Assembly (NCBI GenBank): GCA_011065235.1
Contig: JAAKFB010000120.1
Coordinates: 1-5,815, forward strand
Direction: 5' to 3'
DNA: 5,815 nucleotides
Source: Chlamydiota bacterium
GTDB taxonomy: Bacteria; Chlamydiota; Chlamydiia; Chlamydiales; Rhabdochlamydiaceae
The notes beneath the pieces were generated by a model. It was not told where the DNA came from, did not search any database, and was given only the letters and a program-made list of their open reading frames with translations. Both the position numbers and the translations under genes were made by a program. How positions within the stretch are numbered: position 1 is the first letter of the stretch; each line of letters starts with the position of its first letter. Of this stretch, positions 1 to 5,444 are shown in pieces.

Positions 1-468
1 GACAAATTTTGCCCGCACTTCTTTGTGGAAAAGATTGTTGATCCTTTTTGAAAGAACAGAAATTCGGTTAAATTCTGTCTTTGTGACAATGATTCCATTC
101 TCTTCCACACGGTCTTTGATTTTAGTCACCGTCAAAAGGTAGCAGCGTAGGATGTAGAGAAAATCATCAGAGACGCAAAGCGTATCGATTTGTTTGATGT
201 TTTGCTCTACTTTTTTTACTTCATCAATGACATCTGGGGACTGGAGAAGTTGGTACAGCTGTCTCGCCTGTAATTGGCAAGCTTCATCCCCAGGGTTACC
301 ATCAAAGGCACGCATATTATTGCTCAGAAATGCACGCGTGGCCCTTTTCACTAGGTTCGTCATCAATGTATTTCCAGCGACCTTTTTCCTTTCGTTTAAG
401 CTCATCTCTTCAGTCATATCATTCGTTAGGATCGAAGAAATAAGGGACATATTTGTTGTAACAGACAT
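1..468 (-). CDS. Hypothetical protein, 5' part only (cut by left window edge)
   Basis: An uninterrupted minus-strand frame runs from ATG at 468-466 to the window edge, 156 codons without a stop; the C-terminus lies outside. The start is supported by a strong Shine-Dalgarno, GAGGTG, five bases before the ATG. The protein begins MSVTTNMSLISSILTNDMTE and continues as a polar, charged, largely helical-looking sequence. Examples are EEMSLNERKK near residues 20-29, DEVKKVEQNIKQID in the middle, and KTEFNRISVLSKRINNLFHK near the visible end. There is no signal peptide and no membrane segment. I do not recognise the family. It is divergent to the large surface-protein gene and shares the 469-765 intergenic region with it. 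The plus-strand open frame at 194-490 lies over this gene and looks like its shadow. Certainty is high that a gene is here and nil on its function. Confidence 0.8.
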   Translation of the reverse strand, partial: MSVTTNMSLISSILTNDMTEEMSLNERKKVAGNTLMTNLVKRATRAFLSNNMRAFDGNPGDEACQLQARQLYQLLQSPDVIDEVKKVEQNIKQIDTLCVSDDFLYILRCYLLTVTKIKDRVEENGIIVTKTEFNRISVLSKRINNLFHKEVRAKFV

Positions 469-527
469 TTTTCACCTCATGGTTTTTTAAATTTTTGAAA
501 ATAAAAATGAAAAAAAGGGATTATCAA

Positions 528-544
528 TGGCGCGGCTGGCGCCA
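528..544. promoter_or_regulatory. Inverted repeat, possible operator or hairpin
   Basis: TGGCGC-ggctg-GCGCCA: perfect 6-base arms with a 5-base loop, GC-rich inside a strongly AT-rich region. It lies about 60 bases upstream of the minus-strand start at 468. Read on the minus strand it is followed, after about 11 bases, by a T-rich run. It could be an operator or a weak attenuator; its function is unproven. Confidence 0.3.
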
Positions 545-670
545 ATAAGGTGAAAAAACTAAAGGGCTTTTATTGGGGGTAAAAAATATTTTAGACATAA
601 AGCCAAAGGCAACAGGAGTGAAGAGAATCTCGCTGATTTAGAAGATCTGTTTTCATGATAGCCTCCTATT

Positions 671-685
671 GGCCTATATTAGGCC
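671..685. promoter_or_regulatory. Inverted repeat, possible operator
   Basis: GGCCT-atatt-AGGCC: perfect 5-base arms. It lies 81 bases upstream of the 766 start and immediately before the AT-rich run TTATTATACC. The position and dyad symmetry suit a regulator-binding site for the surface-protein gene. The arms are short, so chance is possible. Confidence 0.3.
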
Positions 686-765
686 TTATTATACCTAAAT
701 ATCTAAATCAAATACAATATAAAAAAATAATTGAATTTCTCTAGGAAACTAGCTATCTAGAGGGG

Positions 766-3408
766 ATGCAAACAAAGTGGCTGGTGCTCCTTTTTTTGGC
801 AGTCGCTCCTCTCATCGCAGAAGAGTGCTGCTTTTCCTTGTGTGAATGCTGCGTTGTCCCTCACTCGGGCAGATTCTCCTTTCGTCACCGGGAACCTGGT
901 GGAATTGGGTATCGCCGTGGCTACTCGAGCATAGATCTGTTTTATACTTCCAATATTTGTGAAAAGTGGTACGGCATCATGGATGCCAGAGGCCATATTT
1001 TCAACGATAAGAAATGGGCAGCCAATTTCGGATTGGGCTTGCGCAAACTATGTGATGAAGTGGTCTATGGCGGCAATTTCTATTGGGATTGGCGCGAGGC
1101 TGAGCACACGACGTTCCATCAACTCGGTGCTGGGTTAGAAGCCCTGTGGCTCTGTTGGGATATCCGCATTAATGGCTATGTCCCAGTCAATCGACACAAA
1201 AAGTCCTATCGGAAGGGATTTGAACGATTTCAAGAGAATGAAGCCATTGTCTTTAAAAAGTGGGAACTCAGCATGTCGGGTTTCGATGGCGCAGTGGGCT
1301 ATTGGCTATGCAAAAATGCCTATTTTGGATTGCATGCTTCCTTAGGCGGCTATTCTTTTAGAGGGGATTTTGACAAGAAAGCGGGAGGAGGACTTGCCCG
1401 TGCAAAGGTCAAACTCTGGGACTATTTCACACTCGATGGGCAGATTTCCTTCGATAACCTATTTAAATGGCAGGCCAATGGGGGGCTTGCCTTTCATATT
1501 CCTCTAAAACCTCCCGTAAAGCGCTATCCTAAGAGGACGAATTGTTGCAGAGATATCATCGCCCTCGAAGAGCGGATCATTGAGCGGCCTGAGCGCTTTG
1601 AAATCATCGTCACGACGACGCGAAAAGACACAGCACGGGCTTTGCACCCCAATACGGGAGATCCCTTGACGTTTTTCTTCGTGAATAACACCTCGAGCAG
1701 CCTGGGAACATTTGAAAGTCCCTTCCCCACACTTGCTGAAGCTGAAGCTGCGGCGGGACAAGGTGAGGCGATCTATGTGTTTCAAGGCGATGGGACTGAC
1801 ACGGGAATGAACATGGGAATCACCATGGAGGATCGCCAAATTCTCGCGGGATCGGGAGCCCCTCTCAGAGTGCGCAGTCGTTTTGGACCAATCACAATTC
1901 CTCCGCAGACTCCGCTAAGACCAAAAATATCCAATGCGAGTGATGTGATCACCCTTGCCAATGGAAATATCATTTCTGGATTGGATGTGACGGGTGAAAG
2001 TATCTTTACCTTTTTTGGAGTCGATACAGTGGGGCTTTATGTGCTCGATAATGTGATCACGTTTAGCAAAGCGACATCGAACATAGGCATTAGTATATCA
2101 GGAAGTGCTTCAGGTCAGCTTCAGATCAAAAATAATATCATTCTGGGAAGTTCTTCAGGAGGTTCGACGATTTTGCTCGATATGGTAGGTGTCTTCAATG
2201 GACACGTTGTTTGGAGCAATAATTTCGTTACTCTTTCGAGTGCGGAGTTATCTACTATCATGGTAACTTCTGATGAGTTTACCGGCTCAATGACAGCAGA
2301 GAACAATGTCTTTCAGGCAGTAGGGGAGAGTGGTATAGGATTTAGTATCAATGCCCCTGTTACTGCTGATTGGACCCTCGATAGCAATGTCTTCACTACG
2401 TTTGGGAATGGAGATGGGTCGGATAGGAGCTGTGGGATTTTGTTGGTTCCTGCAGGAGACTTCTTAGGAAGCTTTGTCGCATCGAATAACACCTTTACTC
2501 ATACTGCTACGGGAGCTGTTACTGCTTCAGTGTTAACCTCTTTGGGGGATTTTCAAGGAACTTTTGTTGCGTTTCATAATACGATCACTACAATTACAGG
2601 AACCGGAACAGCTGCGGGATTCGATCTTGGCATTGTGAATGCTCCTTCAAATTTCACTGTTTCGGAAAATACGTTGAATATTTTGTCGGAAGCAGCGGCG
2701 ATTGGACTCGGAGTTCAGGGTACATTTATTGGTAATTACACAGCACAAAACAATACAGTTACCGTCACTTCCACCGCCGGTACAGCGGTTGGATTCTCCT
2801 TTTTGAATGACGTGGTGGGCAATGTTTCCTGCCAAAATAATACTTTCAATGTCAACGGTCCCGAAAGTATAGGAGTCTTATTTCAGGGTGCTGTAGATGG
2901 AAATTTTACGGCTCAGGATAATCTTATTCGGGCAGACGGTACGGGAGATGATTTTGGAATTGGTTTTCTGAGCACTTTTTCAGGAAACTTAATTGCAGAA
3001 CACAACCAAATCTCCACTAAAATAAATAGTGGGCTGCTTATCTCCTCTTACTTGGGAGGAGAGTTATTTGTTCGCAATAATTCATTTGAGCAATTGCTCT
3101 CTTCTACAAATCCCACTTTTGATATCACAGCGGGAGACGATGTCGACGCGGTGATCCAAAACAATTTCATGTCTCACGTATCAGGCACGGGAGAAGCATT
3201 TCGGTTTGAAAACACTGCAGGAATAAGCCATTTGAAATTTTTCGAAAACGACCTCTCTTCTCCTGGGGCGGCATCAGATGGAAGTTTCGTCAACATGGCG
3301 GGCACCCTTGAGCTAGAAAGTCCCAACTTGCAGCTCAGCGGCGTAGAAGCCATCAACGAAGGACGCCTTACCGAAAGCGGCGTAACCTTTGTTCCTTTTA
3401 ACCCGTGA
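766..3408 (+). CDS. Inverse-autotransporter-like outer-membrane protein with beta-helix passenger
   Basis: The protein is 880 residues. Residues 1-18 form a Sec signal peptide (K4, hydrophobic core LVLLFLAVAPLIA, likely cut after A18). Five cysteines follow at 21, 22, 26, 28 and 29. Residues about 34-248 have alternating beta-strand character and motifs typical of the N-terminal barrel of inverse autotransporters (intimin/invasin type): DARGHIFNDKKWAANFGLGLR starts at 73, with YGGNFYWDWR and LGAGLEALWLCWDIRINGYV further on. A linker with C260-C261 leads to a passenger from about 290. That passenger contains 16 coils of about 28 residues ending in an (S/E/Q/H)-N-N-x-(F/I) turn, from N401 to N828, as in a right-handed parallel beta-helix. 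There is no C-terminal barrel and no terminal aromatic residue, which argues against a classical autotransporter or Pmp. The only possible start is ATG 766, because an in-frame TAG lies at 742-744. Its GAGGGG Shine-Dalgarno abuts the ATG with no spacer, suggesting weak initiation. Likely a surface adhesin-like protein; the ligand is unknown. Confidence 0.85.
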   Translation: MQTKWLVLLFLAVAPLIAEECCFSLCECCVVPHSGRFSFRHREPGGIGYRRGYSSIDLFYTSNICEKWYGIMDARGHIFNDKKWAANFGLGLRKLCDEVVYGGNFYWDWREAEHTTFHQLGAGLEALWLCWDIRINGYVPVNRHKKSYRKGFERFQENEAIVFKKWELSMSGFDGAVGYWLCKNAYFGLHASLGGYSFRGDFDKKAGGGLARAKVKLWDYFTLDGQISFDNLFKWQANGGLAFHIPLKPPVKRYPKRTNCCRDIIALEERIIERPERFEIIVTTTRKDTARALHPNTGDPLTFFFVNNTSSSLGTFESPFPTLAEAEAAAGQGEAIYVFQGDGTDTGMNMGITMEDRQILAGSGAPLRVRSRFGPITIPPQTPLRPKISNASDVITLANGNIISGLDVTGESIFTFFGVDTVGLYVLDNVITFSKATSNIGISISGSASGQLQIKNNIILGSSSGGSTILLDMVGVFNGHVVWSNNFVTLSSAELSTIMVTSDEFTGSMTAENNVFQAVGESGIGFSINAPVTADWTLDSNVFTTFGNGDGSDRSCGILLVPAGDFLGSFVASNNTFTHTATGAVTASVLTSLGDFQGTFVAFHNTITTITGTGTAAGFDLGIVNAPSNFTVSENTLNILSEAAAIGLGVQGTFIGNYTAQNNTVTVTSTAGTAVGFSFLNDVVGNVSCQNNTFNVNGPESIGVLFQGAVDGNFTAQDNLIRADGTGDDFGIGFLSTFSGNLIAEHNQISTKINSGLLISSYLGGELFVRNNSFEQLLSSTNPTFDITAGDDVDAVIQNNFMSHVSGTGEAFRFENTAGISHLKFFENDLSSPGAASDGSFVNMAGTLELESPNLQLSGVEAINEGRLTESGVTFVPFNP
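1966..3251 (+). repeat. 16 tandem beta-helix coil repeats (protein-level, ~28 residues)
   Basis: Within the surface protein the conserved turn asparagine falls at residues 401, 429, 457, 486, 514, 541, 575, 605, 635, 663, 692, 719, 747, 772, 800 and 828. Spacings are 25-34, mostly 27-30. A typical unit is G-x-F/V-x-G-x-F/Y-x-A-x-N-N-T/V-F/I, for example GSFVASNNTF, GNYTAQNNTV and GNVSCQNNTF. The DNA copies are strongly diverged, so this is an old protein repeat. The array probably forms one continuous solenoid with a stacked asparagine ladder. Confidence 0.8.
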
Positions 3409-3411
3409 CTG

Positions 3412-3577
3412 TTATATTACGCACCGTCAGGTTTTGTGAATTTGGATTTGGCGAGACAAAGCCAAATTGATACGAACGAGGAGCACCATTCTCAAATAGG
3501 GAAGGGTGACGAGGAGGGGTGATTTGGCAAAGTCGCAGCCAGTCCAAATTCACAAAACCTGACGGAGCGTGGTATAC
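3412..3577. repeat. Long imperfect palindrome, ~166 bp (MITE-like or structured repeat)
   Basis: The arms 3424-3446 and 3543-3565 are perfect 23-base inverted repeats (CCGTCAGGTTTTGTG... on the left). The match continues outward with a few mismatches to about 3412 and 3577 (TATA..ACGC). Inward, equal 14-base unpaired segments (3447-3460 and 3529-3542) are followed by a second perfect stem, GCCAAAT 3461-3467 with ATTTGGC 3522-3528, around a 54-base loop. The loop holds two copies of ACGAGGAG. The element starts about four bases after the stop of the 880-residue gene. It could be a small non-autonomous transposon or a large RNA hairpin ending that transcript. I could not identify a target duplication. 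Confidence 0.7.
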
Positions 3578-3622
3578 CCCGGTTTTCCTCCATGCTTTTT
3601 TTCAGGTAAATGTTAAAAAAGT

Positions 3623-3651
3623 TTTAAAAAAGATAGCAGTGGTGCTAAAAT
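3623..3651 (+). promoter_or_regulatory. Candidate sigma66/sigma70-type promoter for the 369-residue gene
   Basis: TTTAAA (3623-3628, four of six with TTGACA), a 17-base spacer, then TAAAAT (3646-3651, five of six with TATAAT) preceded by TG at 3643-3644 as in an extended -10. Transcription would start near 3658, giving a leader of about 85 bases before the ATG at 3743. Background AT richness makes chance matches possible. Confidence 0.45.
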
Positions 3652-3742
3652 ATATCGGAGATAGAGAGTCGATTAATGTTATGCATGATGAAGTGGTACC
3701 TATCAGTTTTTTAAACAGTTCATCATAGAGGAATGCTTTTAT

Positions 3743-4852
3743 ATGGAAATAACTAATTATTTTAATAAAGAAATTGCGATTTTTGCTGCAAAAGTAGCTG
3801 CTGGAATTGTTGTCGTCGGAGGAGCTATCGCTGCAACGGGATATTTACTTGAATCTGCAGGAACTCAGCTGCTTTCTTATTTGGATAAAAGTGATGTAAT
3901 CTCGAATATCGCATTGAAAAATTTAGGGCATTTTCTCCAATCTAGTGGAGGGGGACTTTTTCTCGTGGGGAAATATACTTCCTATACAGTTTTGGTTCCT
4001 GGATATATTGTCGGATATGAATTTCCCAAATGGATGCTGGAGCAAGGTATTCCCAAAATAATGACCTTCATTCAGAATAATATTTACAAGCCGTTGATAG
4101 AGTCGATGGAATGGCTAAAGGTAAAAGCTCTTGATGTCATCCAATATGTGGGAGAGCATGTCCTCAGACCAATCCTTGAAAAGGTGGGACAGATAGTAAA
4201 TGACTATTTTCTCAAAAATATGAAATGGCTTGCTGATCGTGCTATTGAAATAATTAACTGGGCAACTAAGAATGTATTCATCCCGATGTTAAATGTTATC
4301 AATAAAGTCATGAACCTTGCCTCAGAGTACATTCTAGAACCCCTTGGACAAGTAATTAAATGGACCGGGAATCGTATTTTTGATGTTATTAATTGGGGAA
4401 TACACTCTGTTGTTCTTCCTTTTTTCCAAACAATTGATACAATCATGCGTTGGGTTGGAAAAAATTTCTTTGAACCCGTCTGCCAAGCAATTTGGAATTT
4501 TGCAGTGAAGGCTGTTGATTTTGCGCAAAAATATATCTTTACTCCTCTCCAGTCTGCTGGGATTTGGGTATTAAAGAACCTGCTTCAGCCTGTTGCAAAT
4601 GCAGCCAATACCCTCATGCGTATTGCCATAGATTATTTTCTTTATCCCAGCTATCAGTTTGCTAGGGATAATATAGTATATCCCGTCACCAATATGATTG
4701 CAGAAGGAAGTAAGCTAGCCTATCAACACATCATTCATCCAGTTGGACAGGCGGGATATGCTATTGTAGCCAATATTGCTGATCTTGTAGGGAAAATATA
4801 TACCGAGGCAAGAAGAGACCTGGGAGCCTTTTTTAATCGTGTTGGCGCATAA
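3743..4852 (+). CDS. Hypothetical membrane-associated protein with helical Pro-motif repeats
   Basis: The protein is 369 residues, family not recognised. The start is supported by AGAGGA at 3727-3732, ten bases before the ATG. Two hydrophobic, Gly-rich segments lie at about residues 10-36 (IAIFAAKVAAGIVVVGGAIA and onward) and 69-92 (GGGLFLVGKYTSYTVLVPGY). From residue 113 the sequence becomes a run of amphipathic, aromatic-rich helices marked by a short motif, (Y/N)-(I/V/F)-(I/F/L)-x-P-(L/V/M). Its prolines are at 117, 143, 181, 200, 226, 245, 268, 283, 302, 314 and 333, plus a variant with Asn at 159. Examples are YILEPL, NFFEPV, YIFTPL, NIVYPV and HIIHPV. There is no cleavable signal peptide or catalytic motif. 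The paired hydrophobic segments recall inclusion-membrane (Inc) proteins, but the roughly 33-residue spacing is longer than usual. The repeats could also be a lipid-binding helical array. Its own promoter suggests a separate transcript. Confidence 0.8.
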   Translation: MEITNYFNKEIAIFAAKVAAGIVVVGGAIAATGYLLESAGTQLLSYLDKSDVISNIALKNLGHFLQSSGGGLFLVGKYTSYTVLVPGYIVGYEFPKWMLEQGIPKIMTFIQNNIYKPLIESMEWLKVKALDVIQYVGEHVLRPILEKVGQIVNDYFLKNMKWLADRAIEIINWATKNVFIPMLNVINKVMNLASEYILEPLGQVIKWTGNRIFDVINWGIHSVVLPFFQTIDTIMRWVGKNFFEPVCQAIWNFAVKAVDFAQKYIFTPLQSAGIWVLKNLLQPVANAANTLMRIAIDYFLYPSYQFARDNIVYPVTNMIAEGSKLAYQHIIHPVGQAGYAIVANIADLVGKIYTEARRDLGAFFNRVGA

Positions 4853-4919
4853 TGCCATGCCATTAGAGGATGTATGCGAATTCATTCCGCTGCCAAAAAA
4901 GTCCTCTTTTCCCCTATGA

Positions 4920-4962
4920 CCCGTGACTGCTACCTTATCTTTGGTAAGATAGCAGTCATGGG
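4920..4962. mobile_element. 43-bp hairpin mini-element with TATGA target duplication
   Basis: Two 20-base arms (4920-4939 and 4943-4962) pair around a TTT loop, with two G-T wobbles and one C-A mismatch. The arms read CCCGTGACTGCTACCTTATC and GGTAAGATAGCAGTCATGGG. TATGA occurs immediately on both sides (4915-4919 and 4963-4967). The related copy in higB has a single TATGA at 5322-5326 at the homologous point and no hairpin, which is the expected empty site. The absence of a T-run directly after either arm argues against a simple intrinsic terminator. Confidence 0.65.
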
Positions 4963-5010
4963 TATGAGATATTCTTCGAGTTCCACAAACTCAATTTGAG
5001 TTTGCTGCAT
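4930..5010 (-). pseudogene. Possible transposase N-terminal remnant (minus strand)
   Basis: ATG at 5010-5008 is preceded on the minus strand by GGAG one base upstream and AGGAGAG further up. It opens 26 codons beginning MQQTQIEFVELEEYLI, stopped inside the nested hairpin. The homologous stretch in the higB element reads KAEQTQIEFVELEELLI in the same frame, without the ATG. The sequence vaguely recalls the N-terminus of IS4/IS5/IS1182-type transposases, which would make the palindromes internal-deletion derivatives of an IS. Differences between the copies show no third-position excess, so coding constraint is not demonstrated. Confidence 0.3.
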
Positions 5011-5144
5011 TCTCCAGAACGCTCTCCTATAAAGTCAAAAAATCGCTTATAGGGAGGATAACCTTTGCTTGTATAGAGCTCATACGCATGTGTCCCCTTA
5101 TCCTCGCAGTAATCGGGATAGGAATCGATCCCTTTTGAATAGAA
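4959..5144 (-). pseudogene. Open 62-codon minus-strand fragment without start
   Basis: The frame is open from after TGA 5147-5145 to TGA 4958-4956 and has no Met start. It includes KGIDSYPDYCEDKGTHAY followed by ELYTSKGYPPYKRFFDFIG, whose composition looks more like real protein than a random frame. It crosses into the right arm of the diverged element, and its last third is shared DNA with the element. It may be a fragment of a gene broken by that element. The family is not recognised. Confidence 0.3.
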
Positions 5145-5165
5145 TCAAGTTCTTGTATTTTAATG

Positions 5166-5194
5166 TTGGAGCATATACCTTGTTAAGGTATATA
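5166..5194 (+). promoter_or_regulatory. higBA promoter with overlapping operator
   Basis: TTGGAG (5166-5171), exactly 17 bases, then TATATA (5189-5194) form a plausible promoter. Overlapping its spacer and -10 is a perfect inverted repeat, ATATACCTT-gtt-AAGGTATAT (5173-5193). Type II antitoxins of the HigA family typically autorepress by binding such a palindrome over the promoter. It lies 20 bases before the higB ATG, with AGGA (5202-5205) as ribosome binding site. Confidence 0.65.
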
Positions 5195-5263
5195 AAAAAA
5201 TAGGACACTACGAATGGCGATTCGCTCTTTCAAAGATCCCGATGCGGAGATTTTTTTTAAGAG

Positions 5264-5444
5264 GGGCTTAAGAGACCTTCTCTGAATTCATTTCACCGCC
5301 AATAAGGGCCATCTTTTTCCCTATGAGAAGCTCTTCAAGCTCCACAAACTCAATTTGAGTTTGCTCCGCTTTCCAGAGCGTTCTCCTAGAAAAAAATCTT
5401 GGCTCTTGGCGGCGAAAGTAATTCAGAGAATGTCTCTAAGGGCT
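5264..5444. repeat. GGGCT 5-bp target-site duplication flanking the element
   Basis: GGGCT occurs at 5264-5268 and again at 5440-5444, immediately outside the palindromic element at 5269-5439. The higB sequence resumes directly after the second copy (CGG AAA AAA GGG TGG). A 6-base AGGGCT duplication is possible if the left copy later gained a G, but 5 bp keeps the element perfectly symmetric. Confidence 0.65.
5269..5439. mobile_element. 171-bp palindromic MITE-like element inserted in higB
   Basis: The outer 32 bases at each end are inverted repeats matching at 27 of 32 positions without gaps (left TAAGAGACCTTCTCTGAATT, right-end complement TTAGAGACATTCTCTGAATT). The centre is the 19-base palindrome CAAACTCAATTTGAGTTTG (5345-5363), whose middle base 5354 is exactly the midpoint of the element. 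The intermediate arms still match with small gaps, so the whole element folds on itself. It is flanked by GGGCT and interrupts higB. A diverged second copy lies upstream at about 4863-5080. It carries no complete gene, which fits a non-autonomous element moved by a transposase encoded elsewhere. Confidence 0.8.

Larger units (their letters stand above)
469..765. other. AT-rich divergent intergenic region
   Basis: This 297-base stretch separates two divergent genes and holds no credible coding frame. It contains two short perfect inverted repeats (528-544 and 671-685, listed separately) and long A/T runs near 481-520 and 715-735. Promoters for both flanking genes should lie here, but I found no convincing -35/-10 pair in either direction. 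TACAAT at 713-718 is a possible -10 for the plus-strand gene, without a good -35. Confidence 0.5.
3409..3742. other. Intergenic region: palindrome then leader of the 369-residue gene
   Basis: The first half is the palindrome described separately. The second half, from about 3578, is AT-rich and holds the promoter and ribosome binding site of the next gene. A 69-codon plus-strand open frame (3519-3728) crosses the right arm of the palindrome. It has no Shine-Dalgarno and low-complexity content, so I do not treat it as a gene. Confidence 0.6.
4863..5080. mobile_element. Diverged copy of the 171-bp palindromic element, interrupted
   Basis: This is homologous to the element in higB (5269-5439). 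The core 4968-5031 matches 5327-5390 without gaps at 52 of 64 positions, including the identical central CAAACTCAATTTGAGTTTG (4986-5004). The left arm 4863-4919 aligns with 5269-5326 (shared GAATTCATT and CCCTATGA). The right arm beyond about 5031 is poorly conserved, so the right boundary is set only by the symmetry of the other copy. It begins ten bases after the stop of the 369-residue gene. A 43-bp hairpin has inserted into its left arm. No target duplication is visible at its ends, which fits an older, decayed copy. Confidence 0.7.
4853..5213. other. Region between the 369-residue gene and higB: element remnants
   Basis: This holds the diverged palindromic element with its nested hairpin (to about 5080), then about 85 bases of unassigned sequence and the higB promoter-operator. 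No full gene is present. On the minus strand there are two protein-like fragments: one starting at ATG 5010 and an open frame at 4959-5144. Both are described under their own entries. Confidence 0.55.

Noticed and set aside
194..490. 98-codon plus-strand open frame
   Set aside because: It overlaps the minus-strand gene that has a strong ribosome binding site and an unbroken frame to the edge. Its translation is Ser/Phe/Leu-rich, as expected of an antisense shadow.
766..3408. Chlamydial polymorphic membrane protein (Pmp)
   Set aside because: There are no GGA(I/L/V) repeats, no systematic FxxN repeats and no C-terminal autotransporter barrel ending in an aromatic residue. The barrel-like region is N-terminal.
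3402..3420. Partial copy of the 43-bp hairpin (shared CCCGTGACTG) at the end of the surface-protein gene
   Set aside because: Only about 15 of 19 bases match and there is no opposite arm. An 11-base match is expected by chance in a window this size.
3519..3728. 69-codon plus-strand open frame before the 369-residue gene
   Set aside because: It runs through the right arm of the palindrome and the candidate promoter, has no Shine-Dalgarno and resembles nothing.
4920..4962. Intrinsic terminator of the 369-residue gene
   Set aside because: The stem is strong, but no T-run follows it on either strand, and the flanking TATGA duplication with an empty site elsewhere explains it better as an insertion. 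It may still affect transcription.
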